Below, in pieces: positions 1 to 5,488 of a stretch of DNA of 8,747 nt (position 1 is the stretch's first letter; every line of letters begins with the position of its first letter). This DNA comes from an uncultured Clostridia bacterium. Lineage in GTDB: Bacteria; Bacillota; Clostridia; Oscillospirales; Acutalibacteraceae. The notes under the pieces were generated by a model, which worked only from the letters and a program-made list of their open reading frames with translations, searched no databases and was not told the origin of the DNA. The DNA lies in contig CALDPI010000295.1 in assembly GCA_937912045.1 (NCBI GenBank), positions 1 to 8,747 on the forward strand, read 5' to 3'. The position numbers and the translations under genes were made by a program.

Positions 1-20
1 TTTGTTTTATGGGGGATATT

Positions 21-245
21 ATGAAAAGAGATTTTATGTATATTAGACCTGTTGATAGCCTTGGTAGAATCTGTTTACCTATAGAAATGCGAAGAGCATA
101 TGATATGCTAAATGGTACACAGGTTGTAATAACACCCACATCAGACGGTATCTTTTTGCGCTGCCTTGCCGATGCCAAAGAGCAATCGTCCGTAGAAATG
201 CTTAAAGAAATAAAGCAAAAAGAGAAGAAAGAGATACCGGATTAA
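21..245 (+). CDS. AbrB/SpoVT-type small DNA-binding protein
   Basis: Encodes about 74 residues. The N-terminal half (MKRDFMYIRPVDSLGRICLP, then IEMRR) matches the swapped-hairpin AbrB/SpoVT/MazE fold: a basic strand, the VDSLGRI turn, a P-I-E-x-R-R helix start and a second beta-hairpin ending at ...GIFLRCL. Family members bind DNA as dimers or tetramers and usually act as transition-state or sporulation regulators. The target here cannot be read from the sequence. The last ~25 residues are a charged K/E-rich tail, and the protein is shorter than AbrB itself (~94 aa). I chose ATG 21 because GGGGG at 11-15 sits 5 nt upstream as a Shine-Dalgarno. An in-frame ATG at 9 is possible but would have that motif inside the gene. 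The promoter lies outside the window. The stop codon lies in the loop of the downstream terminator. Family call is firm; role is inference. Confidence 0.85.
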   Translation: MKRDFMYIRPVDSLGRICLPIEMRRAYDMLNGTQVVITPTSDGIFLRCLADAKEQSSVEMLKEIKQKEKKEIPD

Positions 246-254
246 CGGTATCTC
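231..254. terminator. Bidirectional intrinsic terminator overlapping both convergent gene ends
   Basis: A perfect 9-bp stem, GAGATACCG (231-239) with CGGTATCTC (246-254), encloses the 6-nt loop GATTAA. A T-rich run follows on the + strand, and a T/C-rich run (complement of the A/G-rich stretch before 231) follows on the - strand, so it can serve both the AbrB-like and the PIG-L genes. The TTAA in the loop supplies the stop codon for both genes (243-245 on +, 242-244 on -), so the two coding regions overlap by 4 nt inside the hairpin. Confidence 0.85.
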
Positions 255-1585
255 TTTCTTATTATTATATTGAAAATTATGGTAAATACTATGATTAATG
301 CGCAGGCGGAAAGCAGCAGCGTGATGAGCGTTTTGTTATCCTTTTTCTCTTTTTCCTTTTCGGCCGCCTTTTGCTCCTCGGCTTTTTTTCTTTCCTCCTC
401 TTTGCGTTTTTCCTCTTTTTCCTTTTCTATGCGCTCTTGCTCGTCATACGGCACAATGTTTTCGAAAAAGCCTGTTTTTTCTATATCCGCACCGACTGTT
501 GTGCGATAAAGTCCGTATTCGAGCGGAGAATAGGTTGTGATTTGCGAGGCATTTTTGATTTCGCCGTTTTTACCGTTCAGCCATTTGCGGAACCAGGTAT
601 ACTGCTGTGATTCGTGGTGCTTAAAGCCTTTTTGGGTAACCTGAAATGGTGTTAACCCACCCAGTGATTCAAGTGGTGTGTCCAGAAAGTCGAGCTTTAC
701 TTTGTTCTGGTCATAGAGATGCAGATAAAGCTTTGGCGTATCCCAAACGGTAAGATTCTCCTCGGGGTAGGGCTCTGTTGATGCCGCGAGCTCGACCGCT
801 TTTATGAGCGTGCCTGCGTTTAGCATATGCTGGCCGTGGCCGTATTCGCCCTTAAGGTCGTGACCGACGACAACCTGCGGTTTATATAGTCTTAAAAGCT
901 TTATCTGGCTTTTAAGCACGTCCTCCTCTGTGTAGCCTGCCGATTTGAGATTTCGGAGCGCTCCGTCATAGGATTCCGAATATGCATCGGGATAGACGCC
1001 GATTATCGGGTAAAGCGTGATGCCGACCTCCCACAAGCCATTAAGCAATTCGTGGTTTCTTTTTATATTATTGTTATGGTTTACAAAGTACGCCACGCGC
1101 ACTCTGTAACCCTTTTCCTTGGCATAATACGGTAAAATTCCTGCAAAAAACAGCTGCTCGTCATCGGCATGGGTGGTGAAAAGCAGCAAATCGGTCTTTT
1201 GCGCGCCCGATTCCCATTTTTGCACTGTATCGGGCAATTCTCCACTATATGTATAAACGTCGCAGACGGTGGCGTTTTCTGTGAATTCTATGGTTAGAGT
1301 CTTGCACTCGCCCTCCATCTGTGTTAAGGTTGCAAGGTGATGAAGATGGGGTATGCTAAACGGTTCAATATCGTCTTCTCCTTTAACCATATACGGCACG
1401 AACTTGTCCCAGAATATTATATATATGTAGTCGATAGGCGTATCGCTCTGCACCGTAAGGGTTTTGACGGTTTTTCGGGTTGAGAGCTTGCCGTCCGAAA
1501 GCGCGTCGGGCAGGGGCTCTGCCGACACGGTGAGCGTTGACACTGTCATAATTACAGCGAAAATAATACTTAAAATCTTTTTCAT
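242..1585 (-). CDS. Secreted, membrane-anchored PIG-L/LmbE-family deacetylase-like protein
   Basis: 447 residues. Residues 1-22 form a signal peptide (MKK, hydrophobic core, VSA/EP cleavage site). Residues ~35-125 are a beta-rich N-terminal domain I cannot name. Residues ~131-330 are the PIG-L/LmbE domain: LLLFTTHADDE (H139, D141, D142, E143) is the zinc/catalytic motif, with Ala in place of the usual Pro, and GHDLKGEYGHGQH (H250, H253) supplies the distal ligand region. Residues ~381-417 are almost purely E/K/R, probably a coiled coil or stalk. Residues ~419-442 are a transmembrane helix followed by RKRYR. The topology therefore puts the enzyme outside the membrane, anchored by its C-terminus. 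Family members are Zn-dependent N-deacetylases of sugars; the substrate here is unknown, and a cell-envelope glycan is plausible. The Shine-Dalgarno is AAGGCGG (complement of 1593-1599), 7 nt before ATG. A promoter lies just upstream. Confidence 0.88.
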   Translation of the reverse strand: MKKILSIIFAVIMTVSTLTVSAEPLPDALSDGKLSTRKTVKTLTVQSDTPIDYIYIIFWDKFVPYMVKGEDDIEPFSIPHLHHLATLTQMEGECKTLTIEFTENATVCDVYTYSGELPDTVQKWESGAQKTDLLLFTTHADDEQLFFAGILPYYAKEKGYRVRVAYFVNHNNNIKRNHELLNGLWEVGITLYPIIGVYPDAYSESYDGALRNLKSAGYTEEDVLKSQIKLLRLYKPQVVVGHDLKGEYGHGQHMLNAGTLIKAVELAASTEPYPEENLTVWDTPKLYLHLYDQNKVKLDFLDTPLESLGGLTPFQVTQKGFKHHESQQYTWFRKWLNGKNGEIKNASQITTYSPLEYGLYRTTVGADIEKTGFFENIVPYDEQERIEKEKEEKRKEEERKKAEEQKAAEKEKEKKDNKTLITLLLSACALIIVFTIIFNIIIRKRYR

Positions 1586-1606
1586 TCTAACACCGCCTTT
1601 GCTTTA

Positions 1607-1635
1607 AGTTTAGCATATATTTAACTTTTTTTCAA
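1607..1635 (-). promoter_or_regulatory. Sigma-A-type promoter of the PIG-L gene
   Basis: On the minus strand the -35 is TTGAAA (1635-1630), the spacer is 17 nt, and the -10 is TAAACT (1612-1607), preceded by TGC, an extended -10. Predicted transcription start is near 1600, giving a very short leader that begins at or just before the Shine-Dalgarno. Confidence 0.65.
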
Positions 1636-1644
1636 CTCACACGC

Positions 1645-1673
1645 TTTACAAAGAGAATTTGTTGTGGTAAAAT
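1645..1673 (+). promoter_or_regulatory. Sigma-A-type promoter of the 91-residue gene
   Basis: TTTACA (1645-1650), 17-nt spacer, TAAAAT (1668-1673) with TGG directly before it (extended -10). It is back-to-back with the minus-strand promoter; only 9 nt separate the two -35 elements, so the divergent genes may share upstream regulator or polymerase occupancy. Confidence 0.7.
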
Positions 1674-1701
1674 ATCCTCATAAACTATCGGAGGTATAAA
1701 A

Positions 1702-1977
1702 ATGGACTTTTTAACATATAAGGGTAAGCCGCTTGTAAGAAAGGGCAAGGAAATTTATTACGGTGATATGTCGGAAAAGTACGTTATTAAGTTTGACGTG
1801 CTCTCAGAAACCGAGGAAAACGGACAGACCGTTCCCGACAAGATGGCCATAACACTTATGCTGAGCGATACCGAGCTTGCAGAAAAGGACCGTGTTAAGA
1901 AAAAAAGTGAAAAGCAGGGCTTTTTCGAGGCAATGGACCTCGGCGCTGTATGGCTTGAGCGTGCACTTAAAGAATAA
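1702..1977 (+). CDS. Small protein of unknown function (91 aa)
   Basis: Clearly a real gene: a strong promoter, a consensus GGAGGT Shine-Dalgarno (1690-1695) 6 nt before ATG, and a strong terminator 6 nt after the stop. I do not recognise the family. The N-terminal half (YKGKPLVRKGKEIYYGD, then KYVIKFDVLSE) looks like a series of beta-strands. The middle (VPDKMAITLML, then SDTEL) adds another strand. Residues ~59-91 are charged then amphipathic helix (KDRVKKKSEKQGFFEAMDLGAVWLERAL). There is no signal peptide, transmembrane segment or Cys/His metal cluster, so it is probably cytoplasmic. It is transcribed alone, so context gives no functional clue. Confidence 0.85.
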   Translation: MDFLTYKGKPLVRKGKEIYYGDMSEKYVIKFDVLSETEENGQTVPDKMAITLMLSDTELAEKDRVKKKSEKQGFFEAMDLGAVWLERALKE

Positions 1978-1983
1978 TTTGCA

Positions 1984-2015
1984 AAAAACCGTTTCTGAAA
2001 ACAGAAACGGTTTTT
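1984..2015. terminator. Symmetrical bidirectional terminator
   Basis: AAAAA + CCGTTTCTG (1984-1997), loop AAAA, CAGAAACGG + TTTTT (2002-2015): a 9-bp perfect core stem flanked by an A tract and a T tract, so it works in either direction. It separates the 91-residue gene from the convergent M14 peptidase gene, whose stop is 3 nt beyond it. Confidence 0.92.
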
Positions 2016-2017
2016 AA

Positions 2018-2920
2018 CTACATAATTGATGCAAGCACAAGCGCATCTTTCACACGGGCATATAGCTGTGGCAGAGTGTTTGCAGGCAGTGGATTCTCCC
2101 CTTTTCCGATTTCCAGCGTAAAGCCGGGTCTTTTATACTCGGTTATGAACCAATCCTTAAAGCCACCGCCCACCGAAAGACCTGTGGGCACCTCAAGCGC
2201 ATAGCCGCTTTCTGCCGCGAGGATTTGTGCCATTTTTGCGCTGCGGTCAGGCTGGCGGTCCTCATACGTCCAGTAGATTACCTCGCCTTGTGTGTGCAGA
2301 GCTAAGACGTGGCGTATAGACACCCTGCGGCAAAGCTCTGTGAGGGCTCTCGTTTCAGGCTCACTTTCGGGGGAATAACCGCCGAAGCGTGTTGGTGCAG
2401 GGCCGTATATTCCTGCCTCCCGTTCAAGACGGTGCAGCTCACTCCAGCCTGCATCAAAATTGTGATTTAAATCTACGCCACGCAGATTGGCATTCCATTT
2501 TTTAAAATTTCCGCCGCACAGGCGTTTGATTTTCGGTGCCATATACCCTGCGCCGAGCTCGCCCTTTATTGAAATTTCGCACCCGTCGGGATTTACGAGC
2601 GGCACGATTAGGATTCCTCTGCCGTACAGGGCGCGGCGCGCATCTATGCCCGCTATTTCGCCCCCTATAAGCAGTGCCTCACAAACCTCCTCTACAAAGC
2701 GGAGGGCGATGTTGGTTGTTATGTGCTCGCTTCCGTGAAAGGCGGCGGCATAAAGCACGTATTCACTCGCGTCACCTATTTGCAGACAAAAAATATCTCT
2801 GCCTGCGCAGCTTCTGCCGATTGATTTGCACTTTAAGAAGCTGTATGTATCAAGCATTTTGTCTATCTGCTTTTTTACTTCACTGTATTCATAGTCTATT
2901 CCGAAAATATTGCTTTGCAT
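2018..2920 (-). CDS. M14-family zinc carboxypeptidase, gamma-D-glutamyl-diamino acid endopeptidase type
   Basis: 300 residues from the chosen ATG. M14 signatures appear in order: HGSEH with zinc ligands H62 and E65; RGVDLNHNFDAGW at ~147-159, where the family's usual Asn-Arg substrate clamp reads Asn-His (N152, H153), as I recall for the peptidoglycan-peptide branch; ALHTQGE with zinc ligand H209; and TLEIG with the catalytic Glu at E270. The closest known activities are enzymes of the gamma-D-glutamyl-L-diamino acid peptidase I type, which cut muropeptide stems next to meso-DAP. There is no signal peptide, LysM or transmembrane segment, so a cytoplasmic muropeptide-recycling role is my inference. 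An upstream in-frame GTG (2930-2932) would add 4 residues, but it lies within the ribosome-binding site, so ATG 2918-2920 is preferred. No clear promoter is visible in the 62-nt divergent gap before the Nudix gene. Confidence 0.88.
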   Translation of the reverse strand: MQSNIFGIDYEYSEVKKQIDKMLDTYSFLKCKSIGRSCAGRDIFCLQIGDASEYVLYAAAFHGSEHITTNIALRFVEEVCEALLIGGEIAGIDARRALYGRGILIVPLVNPDGCEISIKGELGAGYMAPKIKRLCGGNFKKWNANLRGVDLNHNFDAGWSELHRLEREAGIYGPAPTRFGGYSPESEPETRALTELCRRVSIRHVLALHTQGEVIYWTYEDRQPDRSAKMAQILAAESGYALEVPTGLSVGGGFKDWFITEYKRPGFTLEIGKGENPLPANTLPQLYARVKDALVLASIM

Positions 2921-2928
2921 AACTTCTG

Positions 2929-2936
2929 CCACCTTT
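2929..2936 (-). promoter_or_regulatory. Ribosome-binding site deciding the M14 gene start
   Basis: On the minus strand, AAAGGTGG sits 8 nt before ATG (2920-2918). It overlaps the alternative GTG start, which would have no properly spaced Shine-Dalgarno of its own. Confidence 0.7.
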
Positions 2937-2982
2937 TAAAAATCTATTACTAAAAATATATTAATCACCAAGGGGAAATATT

Positions 2983-3528
2983 ATGGATTTTACAGAAAAA
3001 ACACTCTCAAGAGAATATAAATACAAGGGTAGAATTATAAGCCTGCGCGTTGACGAAATTCTGACCCCCGACAAAAAGCCTGCCACGCGCGAGGTTGTTG
3101 AGCACGGCGGCGGTGTTTGCGTTGCCGCACTGTGTGACGACGGCTGTGTGCTTGCCGTAAGGCAATACCGCTATCCGTACTCCGAGGTGGTTTTGGAAAT
3201 CCCTGCAGGAAAGCGTGACGGCGCAGAAGACCCGTTCCTCTGCGGACAGCGCGAGCTTTTGGAGGAGACGGGTGCCACCGCGGCTGAATATAAATTTTTG
3301 GGTGAGCTTTATCCGTCGCCCGGCTACTGCGGCGAGGTTATTTACATGTATGCCGCAAAGGGACTTTCCTTTGGAGAGGCCAACCCCGACGAAGACGAAT
3401 TTTTGGCCGTTGAAAAAATTCCGCTTGGTACCTTTGTGGATATGATTATAGCGGGCGACGTGAAGGATGCAAAGACGCAGGCGGCTGTGCTAAAATTAAA
3501 GGCGCTTGTTGACAGAGGTGAATTTTAA
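2983..3528 (+). CDS. nudF: ADP-ribose pyrophosphatase (Nudix hydrolase)
   Basis: 181 residues, typical for NudF-type enzymes. They hydrolyse ADP-ribose to AMP and ribose 5-phosphate in the cytoplasm. The Nudix box is perfect at residues 76-98: G76, E82, then RELLEETG (R90, E91, E94, E95 as Mg-binding core). Further support for ADP-ribose specificity comes from VRQYRYP (59-65), the EIPAGK lead-in to the box, and LYPSPGYCGE, which puts Pro113 16 residues after the box glycine (the ADPRase hallmark). DEDEF near 137-140 fits the C-terminal acidic segment. ATG has AAGGGG (2970-2975) 7 nt upstream. The stop overlaps the start of the phosphatase gene by one base, so the two are co-transcribed and probably translationally coupled. 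The family call is strong; the exact substrate rests on motif similarity. Confidence 0.92.
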   Translation: MDFTEKTLSREYKYKGRIISLRVDEILTPDKKPATREVVEHGGGVCVAALCDDGCVLAVRQYRYPYSEVVLEIPAGKRDGAEDPFLCGQRELLEETGATAAEYKFLGELYPSPGYCGEVIYMYAAKGLSFGEANPDEDEFLAVEKIPLGTFVDMIIAGDVKDAKTQAAVLKLKALVDRGEF

Positions 3529-4286
3529 TGCTTTTATACCTTATTCGCCACGGTGACCCGATATACGACCCCGACAGTCTGACACCGCTTGGTCACAAGC
3601 AGGCGGCAGCCCTGGTGCCGCGCCTTGTGCCGCTTGGTTTTGACAAAATTTTCGTGTCACCAATGCTTCGCGCAAAGCAGACCGCCGCACCCACCTGCGA
3701 GGCGCTGGGAATAGTGCCCGAGGAACGCGAATTTTTGTGCGAGGATGCGCTGTTTGATAAAATGTCTATGCCGTTGCCGACCGACGTTATGAGCACAGAC
3801 GAAGACGGAAACCCCTGCATTAAAACGGTGGAGCACGTTCGCTGGGCTTTTCACCAGCAGGCAACCAACTATAAAACCGCGGACAGCTATCATATGACCG
3901 ACGACTGGCACACCCTGCCTGCATTTGCACAGTGCAAGAGCTTAGGCCCTGCGTTTTATGAATTCGCAGAAAAATCGGACGAATTTTTGGCGGAGCTCGG
4001 CTACGTGCGCGAGGGCGACCACTACCGCATTGAAAACCCGAAATATGAAAGGGTTGCAGTTTTCTGTCACCAGGGGGTCAGCATTTGCTGGCTCTCGCAT
4101 ATGCTTTCCATTCCACCGCACATTCTGTGGGGCAGCTTTGACGTTACACACAGCGGAATATCGGTTATCAATTTCAAAAATTATCAAAACGGCATAACAC
4201 TACCGCTTTGTCTTTGTCTTTCTGACACGTCACACCTGTTCCACGCCGATTTACCGCTTAAATATCAGGGAAAATTGCCCTTTTAA
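3528..4286 (+). CDS. Histidine phosphatase family protein (phosphoglycerate mutase-like)
   Basis: 252 residues. The catalytic motif LIRHGD at 5-10 has the phospho-accepting H8 and R7. SPMLRAKQTA at 44-53 gives the second phosphate-binding Arg (R48). VAVFCHQG has H181, the second catalytic His. Family members dephosphorylate small metabolites or sugar phosphates, or are mutases. This one is longer than the ~200-aa cobalamin phosphatase/GpmB group because of a ~100-residue cap insert between residues ~66 and 165, and its substrate cannot be assigned. Translation starts at ATG 3528-3530, one base into the Nudix gene's TAA (TAATG), with AGAGGTG (3514-3520) as Shine-Dalgarno. Pairing with an ADPRase suggests metabolite clearance, but that is inference. 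No convincing terminator follows before the dapA promoter. Confidence 0.88.
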   Translation: MLLYLIRHGDPIYDPDSLTPLGHKQAAALVPRLVPLGFDKIFVSPMLRAKQTAAPTCEALGIVPEEREFLCEDALFDKMSMPLPTDVMSTDEDGNPCIKTVEHVRWAFHQQATNYKTADSYHMTDDWHTLPAFAQCKSLGPAFYEFAEKSDEFLAELGYVREGDHYRIENPKYERVAVFCHQGVSICWLSHMLSIPPHILWGSFDVTHSGISVINFKNYQNGITLPLCLCLSDTSHLFHADLPLKYQGKLPF

Positions 4287-4303
4287 AAATTTTTTATCTG
4301 TTG

Positions 4304-4332
4304 TTGACATAATACTTCATTTATGTTAAACT
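4304..4332 (+). promoter_or_regulatory. Promoter of the lysine-biosynthesis operon
   Basis: Consensus -35 TTGACA (4304-4309), 17-nt spacer, -10 TAAACT (4327-4332) preceded by TGT (extended -10). Start is expected near 4339, right before the riboswitch 5' helix, giving a leader of about 245 nt before dapA. Confidence 0.8.
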
Positions 4333-4341
4333 ATCATTGTA

Positions 4342-4500
4342 AAAGATAGAGGCGCATCACGCCAAAAGTACCGTACTGTAAAAAGGCTGCCAAAGCCGTG
4401 CGGAAAAGGGGCTGATGCCGAAGTGGGTGCTGTGGCAGGCACCTTGCTGGCAGCTCGGATAATATCCGCGTTGTTGTCGCAGCAATGCGGAGAGCTATCC
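4342..4500 (+). promoter_or_regulatory. Lysine riboswitch aptamer (L box)
   Basis: The aptamer follows the known L-box plan. The P1 5' strand GATAG (4345-4349) pairs with CTATC (4495-4499). The conserved AGAGGCGC lies at 4348-4355, AGTA at 4367-4370, and the hallmark GGGGCTGATGCCGAAG at 4408-4423. A GGTGC/GCACC hairpin (4426-4430 with 4439-4443) is followed by the conserved GCTGG (4446-4450). A last arm pairs GCGTTG (4468-4473) with CAATGC (4483-4488). The order and sequence of conserved blocks match the Bacillus lysC leader, and the downstream genes are lysine genes. The riboswitch binds lysine in the nascent RNA and stabilises P1, which frees the terminator to form. Confidence 0.95.
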
Positions 4501-4538
4501 ATACAAATTATATATTTTCGTAATTTGTGGAGATAGCT
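4493..4538 (+). promoter_or_regulatory. Antiterminator hairpin of the lysine riboswitch
   Basis: AGCTATC (4493-4499) pairs with GATAGCT (4532-4538), and inside it ACAAATTA (4503-4510) pairs with TAATTTGT (4521-4528), with a small internal loop between the two helices. It competes on one side with P1 (same CTATC at 4495-4499) and on the other with the terminator 5' arm. It is the low-lysine ON state. Confidence 0.85.
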
Positions 4539-4563
4539 GTGTTTTTTGCAGCTATCTTTTTTT
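4531..4563 (+). terminator. Riboswitch-controlled terminator upstream of dapA
   Basis: AGATAGCTG (4531-4539), a 9-nt loop, CAGCTATCT (4549-4557), then an unbroken run of seven T (4557-4563). Its 5' arm is the same sequence used by the antiterminator, so the structures exclude each other. It forms when lysine is bound (OFF state). Confidence 0.92.
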
Positions 4564-4583
4564 GTGTGAAGGGAGAACTTTAT

Positions 4584-5471
4584 ATGAGAAAGACTATTTT
4601 TACAGGTGCGGCAACCGCAATTATCACGCCCACCAACGAGCAGGGTGTTGACTATGAGGCTTTCGGCCGTCTTATCGATTGGCAGATTGAAGAGGGTATT
4701 GACGCCATTGTTGTAGCCGGCACCACGGGTGAGGCCTCTACCCTCACCGACGAGGAGCACAAGAGCGTTATAAAATACTGTGTTGACAGAGTTGCAAAGC
4801 GCGTGCCCGTTATTGCCGGTACCGGCTCTAACGACGTGGCTTATGCCTGTCAGCTTACCAAATATGCCTGTGACGTTGGTGTTGACGGTGTTCTGCTTGT
4901 AACGCCATATTACAACAAGGCGACACAGAACGGACTTATAAAATCGTTCACCACCATTGCCGACGTGAGCACCAAGCCCTGCATTCTTTACAACGTTCCC
5001 AGCCGCACAGGCTGCAACATTCTGCCCGAAACCGCGGCGGCACTTGCCAAGCATCCCAACATTGTTGCCATTAAGGAGGCAAGCGGCGACATTTCGCAGA
5101 TTGCAAAGGTTGCAAAGCTCTGCGGTGACGAGCTGACTATTTATTCCGGCAACGACGACCAGATTGTACCGATTTTGTCGCTCGGCGGAAAGGGTGTTAT
5201 CTCGGTGCTTTCCAACGTTGCACCGCGTGAAACCTCGCTTATGTGCCACAAATATTTCGAGGGTGACGTGGCAGGCGCTTTAAAGCTCCAGCTTGATTAT
5301 CTCACCCTTGCAAACACCCTCTTCTGCGAGGTTAACCCCATTCCCGTTAAGGCGGCCATGAGCGCTATGGGATACTGTGAGAACTTCCTTCGTCTGCCGC
5401 TGACACCTATGGAAAAGGGCAACGAAGAAAAGCTGCTTGCCGCTATGAAAAACTGCGGTATCAAAATTTAG
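4584..5471 (+). CDS. dapA: 4-hydroxy-tetrahydrodipicolinate synthase
   Basis: 295 residues, full length. It condenses pyruvate with aspartate semialdehyde, the first committed step to meso-DAP and lysine, in the cytoplasm. Class I aldolase (TIM barrel) signatures: GTTGE at 46-50 (T47, T48), PYYNK with Y110, YNVPSRTG with Y136 and R141, and IKEASGD with Schiff-base K164. Of the E. coli allosteric lysine-site positions, N83, H59 and Y109 appear conserved, but the equivalents of E. coli H53 and E84 are D56 and Y87. Feedback inhibition by lysine may therefore be weak, leaving control to the riboswitch (inference). ATG 4584 has GGGAG (4571-4575) 8 nt upstream. A longer frame opening at 4527 would start inside the riboswitch terminator and is rejected. 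It is first gene of the dapA-ddh-lysA operon, 17 nt before ddh. Confidence 0.97.
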   Translation: MRKTIFTGAATAIITPTNEQGVDYEAFGRLIDWQIEEGIDAIVVAGTTGEASTLTDEEHKSVIKYCVDRVAKRVPVIAGTGSNDVAYACQLTKYACDVGVDGVLLVTPYYNKATQNGLIKSFTTIADVSTKPCILYNVPSRTGCNILPETAAALAKHPNIVAIKEASGDISQIAKVAKLCGDELTIYSGNDDQIVPILSLGGKGVISVLSNVAPRETSLMCHKYFEGDVAGALKLQLDYLTLANTLFCEVNPIPVKAAMSAMGYCENFLRLPLTPMEKGNEEKLLAAMKNCGIKI

Positions 5472-5488
5472 TACGAGAGGAATTTTTT

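Noticed and set aside
270..610. Two plus-strand frames rich in Ser/Phe/Leu
   Set aside because: They are the complement of the E/K-rich stalk of the PIG-L protein, and low complexity keeps several frames open.
2933..2982. Promoters in the M14/Nudix divergent gap
   Set aside because: TATATT at 2957-2962 has only a poor -35 (TTTTAA), and no minus-strand pair is convincing.
4268..4284. Possible terminator after the histidine phosphatase (GGG/CCC followed by TTTT)
   Set aside because: Only three solid base pairs; too weak to call. The pair may read into the riboswitch leader or end there.
4527..4583. N-terminal extension of dapA from an alternative start at 4527
   Set aside because: It would begin inside the riboswitch terminator, has no ribosome-binding site, and adds residues absent from DapA proteins; ATG 4584 has a good site.
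4326..5249. 307-residue minus-strand reading frame
   Set aside because: It lies antisense to the riboswitch and dapA, both of which are firmly identified, and its Asn/Gly/Cys-rich composition is not protein-like.
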